Shown here in pieces: positions 17,959 through 26,951 of a stretch of 40,761 nucleotides of DNA. Origin of the DNA: Bacillota bacterium (lineage in GTDB: Bacteria; Bacillota; Sulfobacillia; Sulfobacillales; Sulfobacillaceae). Numbering within the stretch: position 1 is the first letter of the stretch; each line of letters opens with the position of its first letter. The notes beneath the pieces are model-generated. The model was not told where the DNA came from. It saw nothing but the letters and a program-made list of their open reading frames with translations, and made no database searches. Position numbers and translations under genes: made by a program. The stretch is taken from contig JAJZZH010000133.1 of assembly GCA_021797675.1 (NCBI GenBank), positions 1-40,761 on the forward strand, read 5' to 3'.

Positions 17959-18656
17959 CGACCTGCCTCCTCTGCTCTTCGGGTGGCGAACAGCATCCCC
18001 CGGCGCATCAGCGTCCGTATCGGTTCCTGGCTTACAATTTCCGGACTGTGTCCGAGCGAACAATAAAATACGCGACCCTGACCAAAGGTCTTGGTCCACG
18101 CTACCGGCATGACCACGTCAGCAAATCGCGTGGTCGCCAGGACCTGATTCGCGGGATCGACCAACATATAATATTGTTCGGTCACCACCGTGAAATCCTT
18201 CATGCCTCGCGTCAATGGATGGGATGGATCGACGATATGCACCGAATAGGGAATTTCTCCACCCGGATGGCCCATGAATTGGCCGCCTACCATCCATTGA
18301 TATGCCAGCCGGCATCGAAAGGCATCGCCCATCCCCCCGTGCAGGCCGGCGATCCCGGTACCCGCGCGCACCGCCTGAGTCAAAGCCGCCAATTCCGCAT
18401 CGCCAATTTCGCCCATCGTCCAATTAGGAACCAAGAGATCCACCGATGCTAATCGTTCGGAGTCAGCCAAGACGTCCAAACGGTCAAAGCTCTCCACCGC
18501 AAATCCCTCGCCGCGAAGTTCTTCGGCGACCATGGCCCCCACCTCCTGGGGGCGATGGCCTAGCCAACCCCCGTTAAAAATCCATGCTCGGCCCGTACGC
18601 ACTACGCACCCCCCATTTCCCCAACTGAGCTCGACTGCGTCAAGCCATGGCGCCAT
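17955..18656 (-). CDS. ThuA-like protein, copy 2
   Basis: A 233-residue ThuA-family protein distinct from copy 1. It has WIFNGGWLGHRPQEVGAMVAEEL, the typical GIAGLHGGMGDAFR (the glycine/histidine turn of the family), GGQFMGHPGG, and GRVFYCSLGHSPEIV at the C-terminus. AAGGAGG lies 4 bases before the ATG at 18656. Its stop overlaps the start of Gfo/Idh copy 2, so the proteins very likely act in one pathway, probably on keto-sugars. First gene of the minus-strand unit that also includes the PRPP synthetase. Confidence 0.9.
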   Translation of the reverse strand: MAPWLDAVELSWGNGGCVVRTGRAWIFNGGWLGHRPQEVGAMVAEELRGEGFAVESFDRLDVLADSERLASVDLLVPNWTMGEIGDAELAALTQAVRAGTGIAGLHGGMGDAFRCRLAYQWMVGGQFMGHPGGEIPYSVHIVDPSHPLTRGMKDFTVVTEQYYMLVDPANQVLATTRFADVVMPVAWTKTFGQGRVFYCSLGHSPEIVSQEPIRTLMRRGMLFATRRAEEAGR

Positions 18657-18835
18657 TTTACCTCCTTATCGGGGGGATCGCGGCATCTTTTTCTTTGAAA
18701 TCCGAGCGACTTCCCGCGGCTGGATCGCCCCGAAACCGCTCACCCGTGGCCCGACGCCCTCGACAGCGCCGGCTGGGCTACCACGTGCGGGAATGTTTCC
18801 CCGAACTTCAATGATCGCAGCGACCCATATTTCGG

Positions 18836-18841
18836 TATAAT
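18836..18841 (+). promoter_or_regulatory. -10 element for the TPP riboswitch transcript
   Basis: A perfect TATAAT about 35 bases before the riboswitch. The sequence 17 bases upstream (GATCGC) is a poor -35, so the promoter may be weak or helped by an activator. Confidence 0.5.
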
Positions 18842-18871
18842 GGAGGTGGAAACTAAACTCATCAAATGGTG

Positions 18872-18960
18872 CTAGGGGTGCCTTGAGGCTGAGAAGCGGC
18901 TGGACCGCCGCTAACCCTTTCAACTCGACCTGGGTAATACCAGCGGGAGGAAAGTGCCGA
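18872..18960 (+). promoter_or_regulatory. TPP (thiamine pyrophosphate) riboswitch, THI element
   Basis: The conserved THI-box blocks occur in order: GGGGTGCC, GGCTGAGA, then TAACCCTTT, CTCGACCTGGGTAATACCAG and CGGGAGGAAAGTG. GGCTGAGA binds the pyrimidine and the CTGGGTAATACCAG arm the pyrophosphate. It lies about 90 bases before ykoE, whose ribosome-binding site could be sequestered. TPP would switch off the importer genes. Confidence 0.95.
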
Positions 18961-19052
18961 GACAGAAATTCAGCCTTTCTGCGCAATACGTGGCGAGGCT
19001 TTTCTGTCGTGACCCACCCCTCACCCTTTGCCACCTGAGGAGGGTGAGATGA

Positions 19053-19622
19053 ATGAAGTGGAATCTCCGTGATATCGTCATTACGGCGGTCTTAGCGACG
19101 GCCTGTGGAGCCATCTATCTAGCCTGGGATCTCCTCTATAAATTCTTGCCGACGGGACTTAGTCCCGTGGCCGCAGCCAGTTTTAACGGCTTGTGGTGGA
19201 TCGCCGGCGCCATTGTGCCCTACATTATCCGCAAACCTGGAGCGGCTTTGCTGGCCGAGTCGATTGGCGGTTTTGTGGAATTTGCCCTCGGCAGTCCTTA
19301 CGGAATCCAGGCCTTTACCATCGGCATCGCGCAGGGCCTGACTATCGAGATGGGATTTGCGCTTGGCGGCTACAAGCGTTACGGTCTGCCCTGGATGCTG
19401 TTCGCCGCATCGTTGGGAACCGTAGGCAACTACGTTTACTCCTATTTTTATTACGGCGTCAATCAATACACGGCGCTCGAACAGATTGGGTATTTTGTGG
19501 TCACGCTCATCAGTGGCGCCGTCTTGGCCGGACTGCTTTCCAAGTGGGTGGGTGACGCGCTGAAGCGCACGGGAGTTCTCCGCAACTTTGAAATTTCCCG
19601 GTCGACAGCGAGTTCTCGATGA
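19053..19622 (+). CDS. ykoE: thiamine-precursor ECF transporter S component, YkoE type
   Basis: A 189-residue, largely hydrophobic protein with the YkoE pattern: DIVITAVLATACGAIYLAWDLLY, SFNGLWWIAGAIVPYIIRKPGAAL, GGFVEFALGSPYG, and a YFYYGVNQY loop. YkoE is the substrate-binding membrane subunit that captures thiamine or its hydroxymethylpyrimidine moiety for import. ATG at 19053 with GAGGAGGGTGAG upstream, downstream of the TPP riboswitch. The stop overlaps the next start (ATGA at 19619), tying it to the ABC/EcfT fusion. Confidence 0.93.
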   Translation: MKWNLRDIVITAVLATACGAIYLAWDLLYKFLPTGLSPVAAASFNGLWWIAGAIVPYIIRKPGAALLAESIGGFVEFALGSPYGIQAFTIGIAQGLTIEMGFALGGYKRYGLPWMLFAASLGTVGNYVYSYFYYGVNQYTALEQIGYFVVTLISGAVLAGLLSKWVGDALKRTGVLRNFEISRSTASSR

Positions 19623-22006
19623 TCCAGGATGTTTCCCTCCGACGTGACGACGCGGCCGCTTCCGATCAGCGTCAGGCTCCCCGTTCCGGGGAGCCCCCGC
19701 TGGTTCGCTTGCATCAGGTTTCGGTGACGTATTCCGAGAACAGTCCGCCCGCCTTAAACGCGGTGGATTTTGCTCTTGCCCGCCATGACGCGGTCCTTGT
19801 CATCGGTCCCAGCGGCTCAGGCAAGTCGACCCTTGCCCTATTGCTGGCGGGATTAATCCCCGATTCCGTCGCGGCCACGGTGACGGGAGACGTGGAGCGG
19901 GATCTCCAGTTGCTTCAGCCCGGTGCAGTCGGCATCGTTTTCCAAGACCCTGAATCGCAGTTTTGTCAACTGACGGTGGACCAGGAAGTGGCGTTTGGCT
20001 TGGAGAACATCGGATACGCCCCGGATGGCATGCCGCCAGTGATTAAGGATGCGTTACAGGCCGCCGGTCTGAGTGTAGAGCTGGATACTCCGGATTACGC
20101 CCTTTCGGGCGGCATGCAACAAAAATTGGCTTTGGCGGCCGCCCTGGCCCCAAGCCCTCACCTGCTCATCTTTGACGAACCGACCGCGAATCTCGATCCC
20201 GAATCTACGGGCCAGGTGTTTTCGCAAATTGCCCAGTTGGTCCGTGACCGGCACAGCGTCGTGGTGATTGAGCATAAGTTCCGACCGTTGCTCGACATCA
20301 TACCGCGGGTCGTACTCTTTGATCACAACGGACAGATTCACCGAGATGGCCCCACCCCCACCGTGATTCACGAGGAATGGAGGTGGTTGGTTCGCCAGGG
20401 ATTGGTTGAAGAAACGCCCGATATCCTCGCGGACCATCGCCCCGCGGTGACCGGCCCCCAACTGCTGGCAGCCGACCAGGTGCGCTTCACCTATGCTAGC
20501 CGCCGCCAAGCACGTCAGCTGACCCGGAATCATATCCCCGTCACGTATGCCTTGGAGGACATTTCGATCGCCATCCGAGGCGGGGAATTGGTCGCTATCG
20601 TGGGCCCCAACGGGTCGGGGAAATCGACCTTACTCAGCTTGCTAGGCGGTCTACGTTCCCCTTCGGCCGGCGTGCTGAGGCGACCCCAGCCTCGCCCCGG
20701 CATCGCCGTGCCGGTCGCCTTCGGGTTTCAAAATCCGGAGTATCAGTTCATCTTTGAGCGCGTTGGCGATGAATTGGCGAACCGCTATATCGAGGGCGCC
20801 ATCCCGGAGAACGTCCAACGACTGCTCGAAACATTTTCCTTGCAAGGTCATGCCTACGATAGTCCCTTTGCCCTGAGCCAGGGTCAAAAACGCCGACTTT
20901 CGGTGGCCGTCATGATCCGGGACTCGCACGACGCGTATCTCCTCGACGAGCCCACCTTCGGTCAGGATCAGGCCACCCAGCGCACCATTATGCAACATTT
21001 ACTGGCGCTCGCCGCAGACGGTCGGGCCGTGGTAATCAGCACCCACGACATGGACCTGGTGTACCGCTATGCCACCCGCGTCGTCGTCCTCGTCGACGGA
21101 CACATCCGGTTCGACGGAACTCCGCAGGCGTTATCCCAAAATGCTGACATCCTGCGAGAGGCCAAGCTGACGGTGTCCACCGAAGCAAACTCCGCCGGCG
21201 CCGGGACACCGCAGATACCGGACCGACCTTCGCGCTTTATTCAGGTCGACCGGCGCCAAGCCCTCTCGCCCATCGGTCGCCTGAACCCGGGATGGAAACT
21301 GATCACCACCGTCAGTGCGATGATCGTAGCCATGATGGCCCACACGGTGCTGCAAGGCGTGCTGCTGGTTGCGCTGCCGCTTTGCTTGCTGTGGGCGGGG
21401 GCCCGGCTAACGGGTCTGCAGATCGCCAAGCGCATGGCCCCTTTCCTCGGGTTTTTCGTCCTGTATACCTGGACGCTCACCGCGTATTCGCGGGTTGGTC
21501 CCCATACTCCCACGCTGTACTGGCTATGGTTTCGCCTGAGCTGGACGGGTTTTCTGAGTGGACTGGTGCTGGCTTTGCGAATGCTGGCCTCCGTGGCATT
21601 TGGCGTGTTATACGTCTCTACGACCGACGTTACCCAACTGGTCGTCAGTCTCACCCGAAACTTTCACGTCCCGCCCAAATTCAGCTACGGAAGTCTGGCC
21701 GGTATCCGTATGTTTCCGTTTTTTGAACAAGAGTGGACCAAAATACGCCAAGCCCGCATGTTGCGTGGTAAAGAGATTCAGCGCTCCCGATGGACCCGGA
21801 TCATCACCTATGCGTTGCCCCTGTTGACGCAGGCCATCCGCGTCGGCGAGCGTGTGGCGGTGGCCATGGAAAGCCGCGGATTTCGGAAAGAGGTTGCCGT
21901 CGCTCCCAAGGCTCGATCCTACTACCTCGACACGCCGGTCTCGCTGTGGGACTTTTTCTTCTTGGCCATCGTGCTTGCCGCTTCAATTCTGGCGATTCAG
22001 ATCTGA
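19619..22006 (+). CDS. ECF transporter energising module: two ATPases fused to EcfT (YkoD-YkoC)
   Basis: A 795-residue single chain. ABC domain 1 has Walker A GPSGSGKS at 63-70, LSGGMQQK and LLIFDEPTANLD. ABC domain 2 has GPNGSGKST at about 331, LSQGQKRR and YLLDEPTFG. From about residue 540 comes a membrane EcfT domain with several helices and the coupling motifs ARMLRG and AMESRGF. In Bacillus YkoD already has two ATPase halves but YkoC (EcfT) is separate; here all three parts of the energising module are one polypeptide. With YkoE it would import thiamine precursors, driven by ATP. The start overlaps the ykoE stop. Confidence 0.92.
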   Translation: MIQDVSLRRDDAAASDQRQAPRSGEPPLVRLHQVSVTYSENSPPALNAVDFALARHDAVLVIGPSGSGKSTLALLLAGLIPDSVAATVTGDVERDLQLLQPGAVGIVFQDPESQFCQLTVDQEVAFGLENIGYAPDGMPPVIKDALQAAGLSVELDTPDYALSGGMQQKLALAAALAPSPHLLIFDEPTANLDPESTGQVFSQIAQLVRDRHSVVVIEHKFRPLLDIIPRVVLFDHNGQIHRDGPTPTVIHEEWRWLVRQGLVEETPDILADHRPAVTGPQLLAADQVRFTYASRRQARQLTRNHIPVTYALEDISIAIRGGELVAIVGPNGSGKSTLLSLLGGLRSPSAGVLRRPQPRPGIAVPVAFGFQNPEYQFIFERVGDELANRYIEGAIPENVQRLLETFSLQGHAYDSPFALSQGQKRRLSVAVMIRDSHDAYLLDEPTFGQDQATQRTIMQHLLALAADGRAVVISTHDMDLVYRYATRVVVLVDGHIRFDGTPQALSQNADILREAKLTVSTEANSAGAGTPQIPDRPSRFIQVDRRQALSPIGRLNPGWKLITTVSAMIVAMMAHTVLQGVLLVALPLCLLWAGARLTGLQIAKRMAPFLGFFVLYTWTLTAYSRVGPHTPTLYWLWFRLSWTGFLSGLVLALRMLASVAFGVLYVSTTDVTQLVVSLTRNFHVPPKFSYGSLAGIRMFPFFEQEWTKIRQARMLRGKEIQRSRWTRIITYALPLLTQAIRVGERVAVAMESRGFRKEVAVAPKARSYYLDTPVSLWDFFFLAIVLAASILAIQI

Positions 22007-22511
22007 CCGAGGCACTTTGGAGACGCTGAGAAACGCCCTGTTGACCACGCTGCCACCTTTCTCGAAAACGGGGCGGACGACTTGCCGATGGCCAAGCCCG
22101 CCTGGACCAGACGCAGATTGTCGCGGCGGATAACGCCGGGCGTGATTCCTGCCGAAACGACTGGGCCGTTTTTTTGACGATCCGGCGCGCGTGGTCCCTA
22201 TCTCGATCGACGACGTCGGAGTCAACCCAGCAAAAATCCTAGCGGCCGCGCAGTTCCCGACCCCACCGGCGCCGTCCACTCCATCGGCGACCCCGCTCGA
22301 AGGTCGCGCCATGCCGGGCGCTCGGATGGCGGTCCAAGTCGTCGCCGTGGGCCAGCGGTTCCTGCGGGTGACCATCACCGCCTCGCGCTTGGCTTGGAGG
22401 CGGCTTTGGGCGGCCATCGCCGGCGAGTCGGCGGAGCCCGCAGTGCGGGCCTCGAGCCTGGCCCGCCCAGAACGGAAATGATGCAGGTTGACGATTTTCC
22501 GTCGAGGCCCG
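22007..22511. other. intergenic stretch, no supported gene
   Basis: About 500 bases after the thiamine transporter. A minus-strand frame spans most of it (21983-22597) but runs into the 3' end of the transporter gene, lacks a recognisable domain and has low-complexity stretches. It may be decayed coding sequence. GCCGTTTTTTTG near 22170 could be part of a weak terminator, but no clean hairpin precedes it. Confidence 0.35.
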
Positions 22512-22540
22512 TTGCATCGTCGTAAACCATTGCGTATAAT
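22512..22540 (+). promoter_or_regulatory. sigma-A promoter of dabB-dabA
   Basis: TTGCAT (22512-22517), 17 bases, then a perfect TATAAT (22535-22540). The transcript would start near 22547, leaving about 180 bases of leader to the ATG at 22729. Confidence 0.8.
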
Positions 22541-22670
22541 GAACTGCGACAAAAAAGTCATGATACAAGAGTCGTATCTTGATCGGGCCAACACCATGCC
22601 ACAGTGCTGGTCAAGGCCGTCGGCAATGGTCGACGGTGGTGCTTGGTCTGCCCATTCACCGATTAGGGAA

Positions 22671-22725
22671 GATAGGTCTTGAGAAGATAGGTCTTGAGAA
22701 GGTAGGTCTTGAGAAGGTAGGTCTT
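22671..22725 (+). repeat. 15-base tandem repeat before or inside the start of dabB
   Basis: Four copies of GRTAGGTCTT separated by GAGAA (period 15) end three bases before the ATG at 22729. The period is a multiple of three and the frame is open, so if translation began upstream (TTG at 22579) it would encode repeats of GLEKI/V. If it starts at 22729, the repeats are leader and each carries a GAGAAGGTAGG-like ribosome-binding sequence. Confidence 0.85.
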
Positions 22726-22728
22726 GCG

Positions 22729-24390
22729 ATGCCAGAGTTCCCCAGTCCGATTACCTCAGCACTCATGCTGATAGCGCCTTTGCCCTCACTCCTGGCAGGT
22801 CTGGTGGTAGGCATCCGTGCCGACCGTCACCCCCGACGCATGAGGGGATGGACCATGCGGGCCGCTGGGATCGCTTTGGTGGGTGCGGTCTTGGCGGCAG
22901 GGACCTATTTCATGGGCATGACCGACTCAAAAACCTACCTTTCCGTACCGTTGCCAGCCAAACTGGGCCTGCTAGGGATCCGTGCCGAGGTTAACCCTCT
23001 CACCGTGTTGATGCTGTTGCTGGTAGCTTTGGTCGGGATGATCGTCGCGCGCTATGCGGCTACGCATCTGATTGGCGACCCCCATGAAGGACGTTTTCAT
23101 CGGTGGCTCAGTCTCACCCTGGGGTCATTCTTCATGCTCATCTCGTCTGGCAATCTCTGGGAGTTCCTGATCTTTGGGGTCGCCACCAGCCTGTTCCTGC
23201 ACCCGTTGCTGGCGTTCTATCGCGAACGCCCCGTCGCGGTGCTTGCCGCCCGGAAGAAATATCTGCTCCAGCGGATTGCGGATGCCAGCCTGTTTGCGGC
23301 CTTCGTGCTCATCGCCCGCACCCTGCATACGTCGCAATTCGCCGGCATCGCCCCCGCACTCGCCGGGATCCATGGATCGCTGCCGGTATCCTTGCAGATA
23401 GCTAGCGGGCTCCTCGTTTTGAGTGCGGTCCTCAAGAGTGCGCAATTTCCATTCCATGGCTGGTTGGTTCAAGTGATGGAAGCGCCGACACCGGTATCGG
23501 CGTTGTTGCATGCCGGAATTATCTACACCGGCGCGTTTTTGCTGCTGCGCGTGGCTCCCCTCATGTCGCGAGTGGTGTGGACCGGGGATGCGTTGGTGCT
23601 GATGGGACTGGTTTCCGTCGCCACAGCTGCTCTGATGATGATGACCGCGACGAATATTAAGGGGTCCCTTGCCTATTCAACCTGTGCACAAATGGGTTTC
23701 ATGCTGATGGAATGCGGGCTTGGCCTCTACAGCCTGGTGTTGTTGCATATTGTCTCGCACTCGGTCTACAAGGCCCATGCGTTCCTCTCGTCGGGTAGCG
23801 TGGTCGACCATTTCCGCGTCCCGGCGTTACCGACGCTACCCCGTACCGCGACCCTGTGGAAGACGGTAGGAAGCCTGAGCATTGCGGCACCGCTAGTCAT
23901 CGCAATAGGAGTCGTTTTTGGGGTACCGTTGCTCCAACCGCCCCGGTGGATGGTTATGGAAATCATCCTGACGGTGGCTGTCGCTCACTTCCTGCTGCAA
24001 GCGCTAAACCTGGGCAAACGTGCCGGGAGAGGGTTCCTCTGGACGCTCATCGGCCTCAGTGCGCTGATTTCCACGGCCTATTTCGGCCTGAACATCCTGT
24101 TTACCACGCTATGGGGCACAACGTTGCCCGCGACCCAAGGATCAGCGGGGGTGGTCCATGATGGGCTTTGGGGACTGATCAGTTTGGTGTTTGTGGGTTT
24201 CCTGCTGGTGCAGCAGATGCTGCCTTGGATCCTGCGTCGCCCACTTGGGCAGGCGATCTATGTGCATCTTTACAACGATCTGTACCTCGACATGATCTTC
24301 ACTCGGTTGGTCCGGAGATTCGGGCCGCCCAACCCGGCGGAAGCATTGCCGCCCGCCGGCGAAGATCAATTCGGGGAGATGATATCATGA
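22729..24390 (+). CDS. dabB: DabB: proton-channel-like membrane subunit of the DAC inorganic-carbon transporter
   Basis: A 553-residue polytopic protein of the NuoL/MrpA (proton_antipo_M) family: FPFHGWLVQVMEAPTPVSALLHAGIIYTGAFLL, YSTCAQMGFMLMECG, and HIVSHSVYKAHAFLSSGSV with conserved Lys and His on broken helices. Paired with a DUF2309 protein it is the DabB membrane partner, thought to let cations drive CO2 hydration and bicarbonate accumulation. It is much shorter than NuoL, lacking the long C-terminal lateral helix, as DabB proteins do. The start at 22729 is preferred because the protein begins MPEFPSPITSALMLI there; the frame is open upstream through a tandem repeat to a TTG at 22579. 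Stop and dabA start overlap (ATGA). Confidence 0.9.
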   Translation: MPEFPSPITSALMLIAPLPSLLAGLVVGIRADRHPRRMRGWTMRAAGIALVGAVLAAGTYFMGMTDSKTYLSVPLPAKLGLLGIRAEVNPLTVLMLLLVALVGMIVARYAATHLIGDPHEGRFHRWLSLTLGSFFMLISSGNLWEFLIFGVATSLFLHPLLAFYRERPVAVLAARKKYLLQRIADASLFAAFVLIARTLHTSQFAGIAPALAGIHGSLPVSLQIASGLLVLSAVLKSAQFPFHGWLVQVMEAPTPVSALLHAGIIYTGAFLLLRVAPLMSRVVWTGDALVLMGLVSVATAALMMMTATNIKGSLAYSTCAQMGFMLMECGLGLYSLVLLHIVSHSVYKAHAFLSSGSVVDHFRVPALPTLPRTATLWKTVGSLSIAAPLVIAIGVVFGVPLLQPPRWMVMEIILTVAVAHFLLQALNLGKRAGRGFLWTLIGLSALISTAYFGLNILFTTLWGTTLPATQGSAGVVHDGLWGLISLVFVGFLLVQQMLPWILRRPLGQAIYVHLYNDLYLDMIFTRLVRRFGPPNPAEALPPAGEDQFGEMIS

Positions 24391-26951
24391 CCCTCATGGA
24401 GGCAGACGAATCGCACCTGATGGAGAACGTGGAGGCAGCCTGCCGGCGTATTGCGCCGGCGTGGCCGCTCAAAAATTTTGTCGCGGTGAACCCGTATTTT
24501 GGTCTCCGTCATCAATCGTTTTGGCGGGCCCACGAAACCCTTGAACGCATCACGGGCACGGGCCTGTGCATGCCCCGTGCCTACTACCATGAGCACATTG
24601 CGCGTGGCCGAATCACGCGGGCCGATTTGGCGGAGGCACTACAAGCGCTAGGAAGTCGGTGGGACGTGTCCACCTTTGAGCAAGTGCTGGCCCGTGACGC
24701 TCCGGCATCGGTAACGCCACGCAATCTGGTCACGGACGTGCTGGGAGAACTCGATGGGCAGGACTGGTCGCATTTTGTCGTGGAGCGAGTCAGTCGGTAC
24801 TGTGCGGCGTATTTTGACCAAGGGCAAGCGCTATGGGCGATGCCTTGGAAAGACACATCGCTCTATAGGGGCTGGCTCGCGTTCACCCGATTGGACAAGA
24901 GCCCTCGGATGATGGGAGTACGCGGTGTGCGGCGGGCGGTGACCGCGTGGCCCAATACCGCCCAAGGTGCGATCGTTTGGGCGTTACGACAATTGGAGAT
25001 GCCGCCCGAGGCCGTTGACGACTATCTCTACGCAGCGTTGTTGAGCGTCGGTGGTTGGGCGGGATGGACACGTTACCTGCGTTGGCAGGCAACACGGCAA
25101 GGCGGTCACGATGATTCGATACGGGATCTGCTCGCCATACGTCTTGCGTGGGACGCCTTGCTCTATAAATTGTGCCATAGCGCAGCGCTTGAAACCCATT
25201 GGCGTCAGTCCGTGGCGGCAATGGCCCAACCCGTCGGCCATGCCGATGTCGGACTCCATCTTGACGCGGTATGTCAAACGGCCTTCGAGGTCGGTTATCA
25301 AAGACGACTGGCGAGGTCCTTGATCAGCGCCCAAGGCGCCGCGCCGTCGAACGAACCCGCCGACGTGCAGGCGGTGTTTTGTATTGACGTGCGTTCGGAG
25401 GTCTACCGACGGGCATTAGAAACGGTTACCCCCAGGGTTCAAACCCTGGGTTTTGCCGGATTTTTCGGTATCCTCATGGAATACCTCCCGTTTGGCGCCG
25501 CACAGGCCCGGGGGCATCTTCCCATATGGTTCAAACCCACCTATTGCATCGGTGAGGGCTTAGCGCGTGCGAATGCAGAAGAGGCGGATACCCAGATGGT
25601 TCGGCGACACACCCGGATGCGGGTGGCCAAGGCCTGGAAAACCTTCAAAACCTCGGCGTCCTCGGCGTTTGCGTTTGTCGAAGCGTCCGGTTTATGGTCG
25701 GCCCCGAAGCTCCTTAGCGACAGCATGGGGTGGACCCGGCCCGCACCGCCCCCAGACCGCGTAGGTCTCCCGGCTCGGGTCCACAATCGGTTGAGACCGG
25801 TGCTGTCCCCCGGGGAAGGTGGGTCAGCCGCGTGCACGAACGGCGGGCTGACGGGTATTCCCGAGGCCGAGCGCCCTTCGGTCGCGGAGTTCGTGTTGCG
25901 GAATATGGGCTTGATCCAGGACTTCGCGCGGTTGGTATTGTTCGTTGGCCATGCGAGTACCACCGCTAATAATTCACAGGCGACCAGCCTGGATTGTGGA
26001 GCTTGCGGCGGCCAGTCTGGCGAGGCTAGCGCCCGCATTGCGGCGGCGTTGCTCAATGACCCCTTGACCCGCCGCGATCTCGTGCCCAAGGGGATTGAAA
26101 TCCCTCCCGATACGGTCTTCCTGGCTGGGCTACATGATACCACCACCGATGAGATGCAGTTATTTGACGCCGATGACGTGCCGTCGTCACACGCGGCCGA
26201 CGTGGCCCAATTACGCCGGTGGCTGGCCGCCGCTGGACAGATGACTCGCCTGGAACGAGCGACTCTTCTAGGAATCGGCGATTTACCGATGCCAAGCATC
26301 CACGCCGACATGCGTCGGCGCACTCGCGACTGGGCGCAGTTACGGCCCGAATGGGCGTTGGCCGGGAATGCCGCTTTTATCGCGGCCCCGCGTGCCCGTA
26401 CGGTGCACTGTGACCTGACTGGCCGCACATTTCTGCATGAGTACAACTGGCACCATGACGCCAACTTTGACACGCTGCAACTGATCATGACGGCGCCCAT
26501 GATGGTCGCCCATTGGATCAATATGCAGTACTACGGGTCCGTGGTCGATCATCGGCGATTCGGCAGCGGCAACAAAGTCCTGCACAATGTGGTGGGCGGT
26601 TCGATTGGCGTGCTGGAAGGCAACGGCGGAGACTTGCGCGTGGGTTTGGCGTTGCAGTCGCTGCACGACGGAGCACGGTGGATGCATGAGCCAATGCGCC
26701 TCAATGTCCTCATTGAGGCCCCGCAATACGCCATCGATGACGTGATCGCCCGACATAACAGGGTGAGGGAACTGGTGGACCACGGCTGGATTCACCTTTT
26801 TCAGATCGATACGGATGGCAACATGCATCGTCGCGGCACCGACCAGCAATGGCGTCGGAGCGCAGCCACCGGGATTGGCCGCAAGGACCCTACTGAACGC
26901 GACCCCCGCCGCCCGACGACGGCAAAGCACGTCGGGAAGAATCAGCCCTGA
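24387..26951 (+). CDS. dabA: DabA: DUF2309 zinc protein of the DAC inorganic-carbon transporter
   Basis: An 854-residue DUF2309 protein. The start region LKNFVAVNPYFGLRHQSFWRA is the family hallmark. The predicted beta-carbonic-anhydrase-like zinc site is visible: C332 and D334 in FCIDVRSE, H522 in FVGHAS, and C537 in DCGACGGQSG. Spacing matches the C-D-H-C site known for Halothiobacillus DabA (H to C 15 residues apart). Later WINMQYYGSVVDHRRFGSGNKVLHNVVGG is also typical. DabA would hydrate CO2 one way at the inner membrane face, giving bicarbonate for carboxylases. The ATG at 24387 overlaps the dabB stop. No cbb or carboxysome genes are in the window. Confidence 0.94.
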   Translation: MTLMEADESHLMENVEAACRRIAPAWPLKNFVAVNPYFGLRHQSFWRAHETLERITGTGLCMPRAYYHEHIARGRITRADLAEALQALGSRWDVSTFEQVLARDAPASVTPRNLVTDVLGELDGQDWSHFVVERVSRYCAAYFDQGQALWAMPWKDTSLYRGWLAFTRLDKSPRMMGVRGVRRAVTAWPNTAQGAIVWALRQLEMPPEAVDDYLYAALLSVGGWAGWTRYLRWQATRQGGHDDSIRDLLAIRLAWDALLYKLCHSAALETHWRQSVAAMAQPVGHADVGLHLDAVCQTAFEVGYQRRLARSLISAQGAAPSNEPADVQAVFCIDVRSEVYRRALETVTPRVQTLGFAGFFGILMEYLPFGAAQARGHLPIWFKPTYCIGEGLARANAEEADTQMVRRHTRMRVAKAWKTFKTSASSAFAFVEASGLWSAPKLLSDSMGWTRPAPPPDRVGLPARVHNRLRPVLSPGEGGSAACTNGGLTGIPEAERPSVAEFVLRNMGLIQDFARLVLFVGHASTTANNSQATSLDCGACGGQSGEASARIAAALLNDPLTRRDLVPKGIEIPPDTVFLAGLHDTTTDEMQLFDADDVPSSHAADVAQLRRWLAAAGQMTRLERATLLGIGDLPMPSIHADMRRRTRDWAQLRPEWALAGNAAFIAAPRARTVHCDLTGRTFLHEYNWHHDANFDTLQLIMTAPMMVAHWINMQYYGSVVDHRRFGSGNKVLHNVVGGSIGVLEGNGGDLRVGLALQSLHDGARWMHEPMRLNVLIEAPQYAIDDVIARHNRVRELVDHGWIHLFQIDTDGNMHRRGTDQQWRRSAATGIGRKDPTERDPRRPTTAKHVGKNQP

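Noticed and set aside
21983-22597. 204-codon minus-strand frame after the thiamine transporter
   Set aside because: It overlaps the 3' end of the transporter gene, has low complexity and no recognised family.
25541-26521. 326-codon minus-strand frame inside dabA
   Set aside because: Antisense shadow of a confidently identified gene.
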